Shown piece by piece: positions 8,008 through 15,372 of a DNA stretch of 28,560 nucleotides; the first letter of the stretch is position 1; each line of letters starts with the position of its first letter. The DNA lies in contig CAZMRK010000662.1 in NCBI GenBank assembly GCA_964568355.1, positions 1 to 28,560 of the forward strand. The letters are read 5' to 3'. The DNA comes from JAJPJX01 sp964568355 (GTDB lineage Bacteria > Acidobacteriota > Terriglobia > Bryobacterales > Bryobacteraceae). A program made the translations under genes and the position numbers. The notes beneath the pieces were generated by a model. It saw only the letters and a list, made by a program, of their open reading frames with translations, was not told the DNA's origin and made no database searches.

Positions 8008-8566
8008 CTTCGTCGGCAAATTCCAGGTCGCTGCCTACGGGGATCCCCATCGCGATCCGGCTGACCCGCACCCCCAGCGGTTTCAGCAGTTTGGAAAGAT
8101 AGACCGCGGTCGCCTCGCCTTCCACCGTGGGATTGGTGGCTACGATCACTTCCTGGATCTCCCCCGATCCGATTCGCTCCACCAGGCTCTTGATTTTCAG
8201 TTGCTCCGGGCCGATGCCCCTTAGCGGCGAGAGCGATCCGTGCAGCACGTGATAGATTCCGTTGAACTGCCGCGTGGTCTCGATACCGACGATGTTGTGC
8301 GGCTCCTCCACCACGCAGATTACTTTGCGGTCTCGTTCTGGGTCCCGGCAGTATTGGCAGAGGTCGCTGTCGCTGATGTTGTTGCAGACCTTACACAGCC
8401 CCAGCTTGTCCTTGACGTCCAGCACCGCCTGCGCCAGGTGCTCCGCGTCCTCGCGGCTCGCCCGCAGCACGTGGAACGCCAGCCTCTGTGCGGATTTTTG
8501 CCCGATCCCGGGCAAACGTTTGAATTCGGTAATCAGTCGAGCCAGCGGCTCGGCGAAATCGGGCAT
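7967..8566 (-). CDS. recR: Recombination mediator protein RecR
   Basis: RecR acts with RecF and RecO to load RecA on gapped DNA. The 199-residue length is standard. A helix-hairpin-helix (LPGIGQKSAQRLAFH, 18-32) is followed by a four-Cys zinc finger (Cys58, Cys61, Cys70, Cys73) and a Toprim domain from about 81 (VICVVEEPHNI, HVLHGSLSPLRGIGP, later ATNPTVEGEATA). It is the last gene of the SRP RNA-dnaX-ebfC-recR unit, 3 bases after ebfC. No Shine-Dalgarno sequence precedes the ATG, so translational coupling to ebfC is likely. The last 41 bases overlap convergent mtaB. Confidence 0.98.
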   Translation of the reverse strand: MPDFAEPLARLITEFKRLPGIGQKSAQRLAFHVLRASREDAEHLAQAVLDVKDKLGLCKVCNNISDSDLCQYCRDPERDRKVICVVEEPHNIVGIETTRQFNGIYHVLHGSLSPLRGIGPEQLKIKSLVERIGSGEIQEVIVATNPTVEGEATAVYLSKLLKPLGVRVSRIAMGIPVGSDLEFADEVTIWKALEGRREM

Positions 8567-8569
8567 AGT

Positions 8570-8878
8570 TTAGAGAAGGCCCGGAGGCAGACCCATCCCG
8601 CCCAGCATTCCGCCCATCTTGGCCTTGGTCTCTTCGTCTACTTTCTTGACGGCTTCATTGCAGGCAGCCAGCACCATATCCTGCAACATCTCGACGTCGC
8701 CGGCAACCTCCGGATCAATCTTGACCGCCAGCACGTTCTTCTGCCCGTCCATCTTGATGCTCACCATGCCGCCGCCGGCCGAAGCTTCCACTCGAATCTG
8801 CGCGATCTCCTGCTGCAAGCGTTCCTGCATCTGCTGCGCCTGCTTCATCATCGCCTGCATGTTACCGGGTAATTTCAC
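8570..8878 (-). CDS. ebfC: YbaB/EbfC family nucleoid-associated protein
   Basis: The 102-residue protein fits the small dimeric YbaB/EbfC DNA-binding family. It has a helical, Met/Gln-rich N-terminus (MQAMMKQAQQMQERLQQEIAQ, seen in parts), then a beta-sheet core with VSIKMDGQKNVLAVKIDPEV and a helical end. Its place between dnaX and recR is the classic one. Translation starts with GTG at 8878, preceded by the best Shine-Dalgarno sequence I found in the window, AAAGGAG with 7 bases spacing. This overlaps the dnaX stop, fitting translation re-initiation. Function in the family: binds DNA non-specifically or semi-specifically and affects gene expression. Confidence 0.95.
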   Translation of the reverse strand: MKLPGNMQAMMKQAQQMQERLQQEIAQIRVEASAGGGMVSIKMDGQKNVLAVKIDPEVAGDVEMLQDMVLAACNEAVKKVDEETKAKMGGMLGGMGLPPGLL

Positions 8879-8882
8879 GTCG

Positions 8883-10586
8883 TCACTCCTTTAGATTCCG
8901 TACCGTGCGGACCTCGCCGCCGAACAGTTCGCGAAAGCGCTGCACCTCGGGATTGGCCAGCGCCCGCTCCACTACCTCTTCTTCTTTCTTGGTTTTCGAT
9001 TCGAGCGGAGCGGTTTCCGCGGCGGCTACCTCGCCGAAGGTGACTTTGACCTTCAGCGGCCTGGCACCCATCTGCCGCAGGATTTTTTGAATCTCGTCCG
9101 CCTTGATTGCCAGCGAATGCTCCCGGGGCGTGGTGATTTGCAGTTCGCTGCCGGCCTCCACTACGCGGGAATGCTCGATCGCATCGGCCGTGAACGGCAT
9201 CCCGGCCTCCATCAGCGCGGAGTGCAGACGCTCGCGCCAGCCTCCCGTCTCCCCGGCCGGCCCTGATTCCTGCGGAGTCTTGGGAGACTCCTCCGGCGCA
9301 ATCTTGGACGTCTCCGGCGGATGCTCCGGAGGAAATGTAGCCGCTTTCTTCGCCCGGTCCGCCTCAAATGGGGACGGTCCGCGCGGCGAGGCCGGCCGGG
9401 ACATCGGCGCCGGAGGAGGGGAAGTTACAGCGGCGGCCCGGGACGCCGGCTCCGCCGGCCGGTTGCCCAGGCCCGCCAGAGCCTCCTCAATCGAGATCAG
9501 CCGTCCCGCCTGGACCAGCTTCAATAACCCCAGTTCCAGGTGGAACCGCGGCTGAAGCGAAAACTGCAAGTCGCGGAACAGGTCCAGGGTCAGTTGCAAA
9601 TAGCGCGTCAGGTCCTCTTCCGAGAACTGAGTAGCGATCTCGGCCAGACGTGCCCGCTGCGCCGACGAGGCTGCAACCAGCCGCGTCTCGGCGCCGGCGA
9701 TGCGTGCCACCAGCAGGTTCCGGAAATAGCGCGCGAGTTCCCGGCTGAAATGTTGCAGATTGTGCCCGTTGCGCTCCAGTTCGTCCACCATCTGGAGCAT
9801 CCGCGTCGAGTTGCTCTCGCGCAGTGCCTGGGTAACCTGGTCCAGCGAGTCGAGCGAAAAGGCTCCCAGCAAGCCGCGCACCTCGGCCGCCCCGAGCTTG
9901 GAGCCGCAGCAGGCAATCGCCTGGTCCAGAGCCGAAAGCGAATCCCGCACGCTGCCTTCTCCGGCCTGTGCCAGCACCGCCAGCGCATCCGGGTCGGCCT
10001 CGATGCCCTCCTGGTCGCAAATCCAGGCCATGCGCGCCACCAGATCCTCGAAATCCACCGACCGGAAGCTGAAGTGCTGGCAGCGCGAGGCGATGGTCGC
10101 CGGGATCTTGTGCGCTTCGGTCGTACACAGCACGAATACCGCCCAGGAGGGCGGTTCTTCGATTGTTTTCAACAGCGCGTTGAAGGCTTCATTTGTGATC
10201 TGGTGTGCTTCGTCGATGATGAAGACCTTGTAGCGGTCCCGGGCTGGCTGATACCGTACGTTTTCGCGCAGCTCGCGCATCTCATTGATGCCTCGATTGG
10301 AAGCCGCGTCGATCTCGATTACGTCCACCGATCCGCCAGCGCTGATCTCCTTGCAGCTCGCGCATTCGCCGCAGGGCGTCACCGTGGGCCCCTGGATACA
10401 GTTCAAACAGCGCGCCAGAATCCGCGCTACCGTGGTTTTCCCCGTTCCCCGTTGGCCGGAAAAGATATAACCATGGGCGATGCGCCCCTGCGCGATCGCA
10501 TGTTCCAGGGTTGTCTTGACGTGCTCCTGGTTCACCACGTCCTGAAACGATTGGGGTCGGTATTTCCGGGCTATGACCTGGTACAT
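8883..10586 (-). CDS. dnaX: DNA polymerase III subunit gamma/tau
   Basis: DnaX is the clamp-loader ATPase subunit of the replicative polymerase. The 567-residue product has the N-terminal YQVIARKYRPQSFQDVVNQ, Walker A GQRGTGKTT (44-52), zinc-binding cysteines around 63, 72, 75 and 78, Walker B VFIIDEAH (121-128) and the SRC arginine-finger motif near 167-169. The collar domain runs to about 350, then a Pro/Ala-rich linker and a tau-specific C-terminus. I looked for an A-AAA-AAG-type slippery site for a gamma form and saw none. The start codon directly abuts the 3' end of the SRP RNA gene, so there is no separate leader. It heads the dnaX-ebfC-recR genes. Confidence 0.97.
   Translation of the reverse strand: MYQVIARKYRPQSFQDVVNQEHVKTTLEHAIAQGRIAHGYIFSGQRGTGKTTVARILARCLNCIQGPTVTPCGECASCKEISAGGSVDVIEIDAASNRGINEMRELRENVRYQPARDRYKVFIIDEAHQITNEAFNALLKTIEEPPSWAVFVLCTTEAHKIPATIASRCQHFSFRSVDFEDLVARMAWICDQEGIEADPDALAVLAQAGEGSVRDSLSALDQAIACCGSKLGAAEVRGLLGAFSLDSLDQVTQALRESNSTRMLQMVDELERNGHNLQHFSRELARYFRNLLVARIAGAETRLVAASSAQRARLAEIATQFSEEDLTRYLQLTLDLFRDLQFSLQPRFHLELGLLKLVQAGRLISIEEALAGLGNRPAEPASRAAAVTSPPPAPMSRPASPRGPSPFEADRAKKAATFPPEHPPETSKIAPEESPKTPQESGPAGETGGWRERLHSALMEAGMPFTADAIEHSRVVEAGSELQITTPREHSLAIKADEIQKILRQMGARPLKVKVTFGEVAAAETAPLESKTKKEEEVVERALANPEVQRFRELFGGEVRTVRNLKE
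8886..8892 (-). promoter_or_regulatory. Strong ribosome binding site of ebfC
   Basis: AAAGGAG on the minus strand lies 7 bases before the GTG start at 8878, within the last codons of dnaX. It decides the GTG start and shows that the host uses Shine-Dalgarno initiation at operon-internal genes. Confidence 0.75.
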
Positions 10587-10717
10587 GGGTGGGAATATGC
10601 CAAGCCCCGGGTGATCCGCGGCACACGGGTTAAACCACTACCGTTGCTCCCTTCCGGACCTGGCGGGGTTTGCGGCCGCCCGTTGCACGGAGCCCGAGAC
10701 CTGGCAACTACCCATCC
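10587..10717 (-). ncRNA. ffs: Bacterial small signal recognition particle RNA (4.5S type)
   Basis: The minus strand contains the nearly invariant SRP apical hairpin CAGGTCCGGAAGGGAGCAAC, with the GGAA tetraloop at 10652-10655. Upstream are GGTCTCGGGCTCCGTGCAACG and downstream CCGTGTGCCGCGGATCA, both matching conserved parts of 4.5S RNA. The ends pair: 5' GGATGGG with 3' CCCACCC (one A-C mismatch), extended by TTGCCA with TTGGCA and by GGTCTCGGG with CCCGGGGC. Like E. coli 4.5S RNA it ends in CCCACCC. The length is about 131 bases. It binds Ffh and targets membrane proteins to FtsY. It lies directly before dnaX; the ends are inferred from pairing. Confidence 0.95.
10594..10599 (-). promoter_or_regulatory. 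Possible -10 element for dnaX inside the SRP RNA 3' end
   Basis: CATATT (4 of 6 to TATAAT) stands 7 bases before the dnaX ATG, the same spacing as other leaderless-type elements here, but lies within the SRP RNA terminal stem. Weak; it could be coincidence. Confidence 0.2.
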
Positions 10718-10726
10718 TAACACGCG

Positions 10727-10740
10727 GGCGAGATCTCGCC
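10727..10740. repeat. Perfect 14-base palindrome between the SRP RNA and the beta-oxidation gene
   Basis: GGCGAGATCTCGCC is its own reverse complement. It lies in the 45-base divergent gap, just upstream of the SRP RNA 5' end and over the expected -35 zone of the putative promoter at 10751. There is no T-run, so a terminator is unlikely. It could be an operator; no regulator is identified. Confidence 0.5.
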
Positions 10741-10750
10741 TCCCCTGGGA

Positions 10751-10756
10751 TACCAT
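10751..10756 (+). promoter_or_regulatory. Putative -10 element for the fused beta-oxidation gene
   Basis: TACCAT ends 6 bases before the ATG at 10763, giving a leaderless-type layout. The overlapping CATAAT at 10754-10759 is closer to consensus but only 3 bases from the ATG. No -35 is recognised. Confidence 0.4.
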
Positions 10757-10762
10757 AATTGC

Positions 10763-12877
10763 ATGCCGGATCTGGTGCGCTACTCGATTCAGGACGAAGT
10801 CGCCGTCATCACCGTAGACAATCCTCCGGTTAACGCGCTCAGCCCGGGCGTCCCGGAAGCCATAAGCGAACTGGTGGCCCGCGCGTCCGCCGATCCGGCT
10901 GCTCTTGCCATCGTCCTGGTGGGCGCCGGAAACACGTTCATCGCCGGAGCCGACATCCGCATCTTCGCCACTATCCCCGATCGTGCCGCCTCCCTGGAAC
11001 GCTCCCGCAAGATCCACGCCCGCCTGCTGGAACTGGAAAATTGCCCTAAACCGTTGATCGCCGCCATCCACGGGACGGCTCTCGGCGGCGGCCTCGAATT
11101 CGCCATGGCCTGCCACTACCGCGTGGCCGTTCCCTCCGCCCGCGTCGGGCAGCCGGAAGTGCTGCTGGGGATCACTCCCGGAGCTGGCGGCACACAGCGC
11201 CTGCCGCGTCTCGCCGGCGTCTCCACTGCGCTCGAGCTGTGTACCCAGGGCCAGCCTATCCCGGCTGCCCGGGCACTAGCCGAAGGCATCCTCGACCAGA
11301 TCGTCGCCGGCGACCTGCTACTCGGAGCCATTGCCTTTGCCCGTTCCCGGGCCGCCGCCGGCCAGACCCGTCGGTCCCGCGATCTCGATGCCAAAATCCG
11401 CGACCGCGAAGCCGGGCTCGCCGCCTGCGCCGCTACTCGTGCCGGACTCGCCAAAATTGCTCGCGGCGCCCGTGCGCCCTACGCCTGCCTGGATGCGATC
11501 GAAGGTTCCCTCACCCTCGATTTCGCTGCCGGCTGCCGAAGGGAAATTGAAATCTTCGCCGATTGCGTGCTATCCCGCGAATCGCGCGACCTGGTACGCC
11601 TGTTCTTCGCCGAGCGCGAAGCCGCTAAAGTACGCGGTATCCCCCGCGAAGCTTCCGGAGTGGAGATTCGTTCTGCTGCTGTAGTGGGCGCCGGAACCAT
11701 GGGCGGAGGTATCGCGATGTGTTACGCTAACGCCGGCATTCCTGTGCTTCTGCGCGAGATCAGCCAATCCGCGCTGGATCGCGGAATGGCCGTCATCCGG
11801 CGGAACTATGAGACCTCCGCCGCCAAAGGCAGGCTCACTGCCGAGCAAGTGGAACAATCCATGTCCCGTATCCACCCCACGCCCGGCTGGGACGGCTTCG
11901 ATCAGGTCGATCTCGTGGTGGAGGCCGTCTTCGAAGACCTGCCGCTCAAACAGGCCGTCTTCGCCGATCTGGGCCGCGTCACCCGGCCGGATTGCGTCCT
12001 GGCCTCCAATACCTCTACGCTCGACATCGATCTCCTGGCGGAGGCGAGCGGCCGTCCCACCGCCTTTGTCGGCCATCATTTTTTCAGCCCTGCCAACGTG
12101 ATGAGGCTGCTCGAAATTGTGCGCGGCGCCCAAACCAGCCCCGAGACGGTCGCCACGTCCATGAAGCTGGCCAAGAAACTGGGCAAAGTGGGTGTGCTGG
12201 TAGGCAACTGTTTTGGATTTGTCGCCAACCGCATGTTGGCTTACTACCTGCGGGAGTCACACCTGATGCTGGAAGAGGGTGCCACCATCGAGCAGATCGA
12301 TCGCGCCCTCACCGATTTCGGCTTCCCCGTTGGACCATATGCCATGCAGGACATCGCCGGAATCGACGTAGGCGCGCGCATCCGCCAACATCTGCGCGCT
12401 TCAGGAAAGACCCGTGCCGAAGGCCCACAATCGGTCATCCCCGATCAGCTTTTCGAGATGGGCCGCTACGGGCAAAAGACCGGAGCCGGCTGGTACCGCT
12501 ATGAGCCGGGCAGCCGCCGTCCCATTCCTGACCCGCTGATCGAGGAACTGGCGCAGCAGGCGGCCTCCGCTCGCGGCATCGCCCGCCGCCATATCGATTC
12601 GCAGGAAATTGTCTCGCGCATCCTCGCCGCCCTAGCCAACGAAGGAGCCAATCTGCTGGCCGAAGGCATCGCGCAGCGTCCCGGAGACATCGATGTGATC
12701 TACGTCCACGGATTCGGCTTCCCGCGTCATCAGGGAGGCCCTATGGCCTACGCCGATCGCCAGGGCCTGCCGCAAGTGCTATCCCAGATAAGAGAATACC
12801 GGCGCCGCTTCGGCGACCACTGGAAGCCCGCCTCGCTGCTCGAAGCTCTGGCCGCGGCCAACAGGACGTTCTATTGA
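10763..12877 (+). CDS. Fused enoyl-CoA hydratase / 3-hydroxyacyl-CoA dehydrogenase
   Basis: This is a bifunctional beta-oxidation enzyme that hydrates enoyl-CoA and oxidises the 3-hydroxyacyl-CoA with NAD+. The 704 residues hold an N-terminal crotonase domain: AGADIRIFA near 61-69, oxyanion-hole GTALGGGLEFAMAC 104-117, and probable catalytic Glu112 and Glu132 in GQPEVLLGITPGAGGTQRLP. Next is a 3HCDH NAD-binding domain (VGAGTMGGGIA, 308-318) with catalytic His439 in VGHHFFSPANVMRLLEIV, and two C-terminal 3HCDH domains (GNCFGFVANRML, 481-492, and HGFGFPRHQGGPMAYAD, 649-665). This is the FadB/FadJ/peroxisomal MFE-1 layout. No thiolase gene is adjacent. It stands alone, tail-to-tail with the TPR gene ending at 12927. 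Confidence 0.95.
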   Translation: MPDLVRYSIQDEVAVITVDNPPVNALSPGVPEAISELVARASADPAALAIVLVGAGNTFIAGADIRIFATIPDRAASLERSRKIHARLLELENCPKPLIAAIHGTALGGGLEFAMACHYRVAVPSARVGQPEVLLGITPGAGGTQRLPRLAGVSTALELCTQGQPIPAARALAEGILDQIVAGDLLLGAIAFARSRAAAGQTRRSRDLDAKIRDREAGLAACAATRAGLAKIARGARAPYACLDAIEGSLTLDFAAGCRREIEIFADCVLSRESRDLVRLFFAEREAAKVRGIPREASGVEIRSAAVVGAGTMGGGIAMCYANAGIPVLLREISQSALDRGMAVIRRNYETSAAKGRLTAEQVEQSMSRIHPTPGWDGFDQVDLVVEAVFEDLPLKQAVFADLGRVTRPDCVLASNTSTLDIDLLAEASGRPTAFVGHHFFSPANVMRLLEIVRGAQTSPETVATSMKLAKKLGKVGVLVGNCFGFVANRMLAYYLRESHLMLEEGATIEQIDRALTDFGFPVGPYAMQDIAGIDVGARIRQHLRASGKTRAEGPQSVIPDQLFEMGRYGQKTGAGWYRYEPGSRRPIPDPLIEELAQQAASARGIARRHIDSQEIVSRILAALANEGANLLAEGIAQRPGDIDVIYVHGFGFPRHQGGPMAYADRQGLPQVLSQIREYRRRFGDHWKPASLLEALAAANRTFY

Positions 12878-12926
12878 GTATTTGGTTCCTGTCTTCGTGA
12901 TCCACGTCGATCGGCGGGTGCCTGGT

Positions 12927-13877
12927 TTATGCGCTAATCCGCCCCGCCAGCCACTTGCTGGCCTCGGGATACCTCATCCACGCCATGCCGACGGTGTAAG
13001 TGCAATGCAGCGCCTCGTTCTCGTCGCCCGGCTCGTAGTCTTCAGTCGGCACGCTGTCCGGCGCCTCCCGCCGCGCCAGGTGCTCCGCCACATGCGGATT
13101 CTGCTCTTGCGCGATAGCCAGGGCCGTCGCGGCGCCCTGTAGATCCTCGGAAAGATAGCGCTCCAGGATCGCGGCCCACAACATCGGGGCCGATTGATCT
13201 TCGGCGAACCGTGTCAATAACTCGCGGGCCTTTTCCAGTTGGCGTTCCTGCAGGTAGCACGCCAGCAGCAGGTCGCGTGCCCCGTAGTTGTCGTCTGGAT
13301 CGAGGCGTAGCATCGCCTCGAAATGACCGATCGCCTCCGGCGCCCGGTTGGTCAGGCGCAACAGATCCCCGACGCGCGAATGGACCCGCATATAGGGGCT
13401 TAGCTCCAGCAGATCCCAGAACGGGCTGCGCTGCGGCCTCGCCAGGATAGCTTCCGCCGCCTCATCGCTCGCCCGCACGGCCGGTTGGAGCTGCGCAATC
13501 ATCTCTTCCGGTGTCTCTGCATGACACTCCGCGATCACCTGCATCGCATCCACGCAATTCGGATCGAGCTTCAGCGCCTGCTCGGCAAAAGAGAGCGCCT
13601 CCTCTTCATCCTCAGCCTCCAGCGCCTCGTAAGCGAACTCCTGCGCCATGCCTTTGGGATCCTTCTGCAGCGCAGCGGCGGCGCGCTTCAAATCAGACTC
13701 GGAAAGCGTGGCCATGAAGGCTCCGGCTGCTTCGGCATCTGCAAAATCCTGCTTCCCTGCCAGCCGCCGCACATGCCGAAGCATGCGCTCCATTTGCAGA
13801 TACGATCCGAACTCTACCTCTTCCTCATCCGGAAGTTCGTGCTCGTGAACGTGATGCCGATGCTTTTTCGAGGACAT
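12927..13877 (-). CDS. TPR protein of a conserved bacterial family, His/acidic-rich N-terminus
   Basis: The 316-residue soluble protein has a charged start (KKHRHHVHEHELPDEEEVEFG) followed by TPR-like helical pairs (for example EEALSFAEQALKLDPNC and EAIGHFEAMLRLDPDDNYGARDLLLACYLQ). The C-terminal part, with NPHVAEHL, EDYEPGDENEAL and AWMRYPEASKWLAG, resembles a family of bacterial TPR proteins whose members carry DNQG-R, NPHV and GDENEA motifs; I know no function for it. There is no signal peptide, so it is cytoplasmic. It lies 40 bases downstream of the second permease and may be the last gene of that unit. The His cluster may bind metal, which is speculative. Confidence 0.85.
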   Translation of the reverse strand: MSSKKHRHHVHEHELPDEEEVEFGSYLQMERMLRHVRRLAGKQDFADAEAAGAFMATLSESDLKRAAAALQKDPKGMAQEFAYEALEAEDEEEALSFAEQALKLDPNCVDAMQVIAECHAETPEEMIAQLQPAVRASDEAAEAILARPQRSPFWDLLELSPYMRVHSRVGDLLRLTNRAPEAIGHFEAMLRLDPDDNYGARDLLLACYLQERQLEKARELLTRFAEDQSAPMLWAAILERYLSEDLQGAATALAIAQEQNPHVAEHLARREAPDSVPTEDYEPGDENEALHCTYTVGMAWMRYPEASKWLAGRISA

Positions 13878-13917
13878 GCCAGGCTCAAGTGTAGCATGCG
13901 TCTCCGGCAGGCCCTCT

Positions 13918-15372
13918 CTACTGCTTCGTCTCCGCTGATTTCTGCGCGAGATGGCTGTGATGGCGGCTGTACGTGAAATAGATCACCTGTCCGATCACCA
14001 ACCAGATGATCAGCCGCAGCCAATTGTCGATGCCCAGCGAATACATCATGGCGAAATTCCACACGATGCCGAGGATCGGTACCAGCGGCACCAGCGGCGT
14101 TCGGAACGGCCGAGGGGTATTCGGATTCTTGCGCCGCATCACCCAAACGCTCGCGCAGACGATCACGAATGCGAACAAGGTGCCGATGCTGGTCATGTGT
14201 CCCACAACAGAGAGCGGCAGGAAGGCCGAAAACGGGGCCACGAAGGCACAGAACAACAGATTGGATCGCCAGGGCGTCAGGAACTTCGGATGCACGTCCG
14301 AAAATACTTTGGGAACCAGACCGTCGCGGGACATGGAATAGAACACACGGGATTGCCCCAGCAGCATCACCAGAATTACGCTGGTGAACCCGGCAATGAT
14401 CCCCAGCTTGACCATCGTGTTCAGCCACAAGTACGGCGTCTTATCGATTGCCACTGCCACCGGCGCGGCTACCCCCAGCTTGGTGTAGCTCACCATACCG
14501 GTCAGCACCGTTGAGAACAGCACGTAGAGGATCGTGCATACCACCAGCGAGCCGATGATTCCGACCGGCATGTCCTTCTGCGGATTCCGCGCCTCTTGCG
14601 CCGCGGTCGAGACCGCGTCGAAGCCGATGTAGGCGAAGAAGATGGTGCCCGCTCCCGCCATGATCCCACTGATCCCGAAGCGCCCGAAAACGCCTTCGTT
14701 CGGCGGAATGTAGGGCGTGTAGTTGCTCTTGTCGATGTACAGCCAACCCAACCCGATGAACACCGCCACTACCGCCAGCTTGATGACCACGATCACCGCA
14801 TTGGTCCGCGCCGATTCTTTGATGCCCACCATCAGCAGCAGTGAAATCATCACGATGATAAATACCGCCGGCAGGTTGACGACTCCATGCAGCGTGCGCC
14901 CGTCCGGCAGATGCAGTGCTTCAAACGGACCGGCTATCAGCTCCGCCGGCAGATTGATGCCGATGTCATGCAGCAGCGACACCACATATCCCGACCAACT
15001 GATCGATACTGTGGCCGCCCCCACCGCGTACTCCAGCACCAGGTCCCACCCGATGATCCAAGCCAGCCACTCGCCCAGCGTCGTATAAGCGTATGTGTAC
15101 GCGCTTCCAGCCACCGGAATCATGCAGGAAAACTCGCTGTAACACAGGCCCGCCAGAGCGCAGCCGATCGCCGCCACGACCATCGAGAGGGCGACTGCCG
15201 GGCCGGCGTTCTGCGCCGCCGCAATGCCCGTTAGCGAGAAGAGTCCCGCCCCGATGATCGCCCCGATTCCCAGGGCCACCAGGTTTCCCGGACCCAGAGT
15301 GCGGCGCAGTTGGTGCCCGCCTTCCGATTCCGCCAAAATGCGGCTAATGGATTTCGTTTGAAACAGGTTCAT
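13918..15372 (-). CDS. APC superfamily amino-acid permease (cationic amino-acid transporter-like)
   Basis: The 484-residue integral membrane protein has about 12 membrane segments. The APC helix-1 motif GIGAIIGAGLF (35-45) follows the leader MNLFQTKSISRILAESEG, and FAYIGFDAVSTAAQEARNPQKDMP is the helix-6/7 signature of the CAT-like subgroup (such as YfnA). I infer proton-coupled uptake or exchange of amino acids, probably cationic or branched ones. The frame is open up to 15444, but the ATG at 15372 overlaps the preceding stop (ATGA) and starts at the family's usual position, so it is preferred. It is translationally coupled to the first permease. Confidence 0.93.
   Translation of the reverse strand: MNLFQTKSISRILAESEGGHQLRRTLGPGNLVALGIGAIIGAGLFSLTGIAAAQNAGPAVALSMVVAAIGCALAGLCYSEFSCMIPVAGSAYTYAYTTLGEWLAWIIGWDLVLEYAVGAATVSISWSGYVVSLLHDIGINLPAELIAGPFEALHLPDGRTLHGVVNLPAVFIIVMISLLLMVGIKESARTNAVIVVIKLAVVAVFIGLGWLYIDKSNYTPYIPPNEGVFGRFGISGIMAGAGTIFFAYIGFDAVSTAAQEARNPQKDMPVGIIGSLVVCTILYVLFSTVLTGMVSYTKLGVAAPVAVAIDKTPYLWLNTMVKLGIIAGFTSVILVMLLGQSRVFYSMSRDGLVPKVFSDVHPKFLTPWRSNLLFCAFVAPFSAFLPLSVVGHMTSIGTLFAFVIVCASVWVMRRKNPNTPRPFRTPLVPLVPILGIVWNFAMMYSLGIDNWLRLIIWLVIGQVIYFTYSRHHSHLAQKSAETKQ

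Noticed and set aside
8999..9380. Possible programmed -1 frameshift site in dnaX for a gamma form
   Set aside because: A-rich spots such as AAGAAAG exist, but no A-AAA-AAG or similar X-XXY-YYZ heptamer in the correct frame was found.
9540..10817. 425-codon open frame on the plus strand opposite dnaX and the SRP RNA
   Set aside because: It is antisense to a certain gene and a certain RNA, shows no protein-family motif, and reflects the long stop-free antisense frames usual in GC-rich codons.
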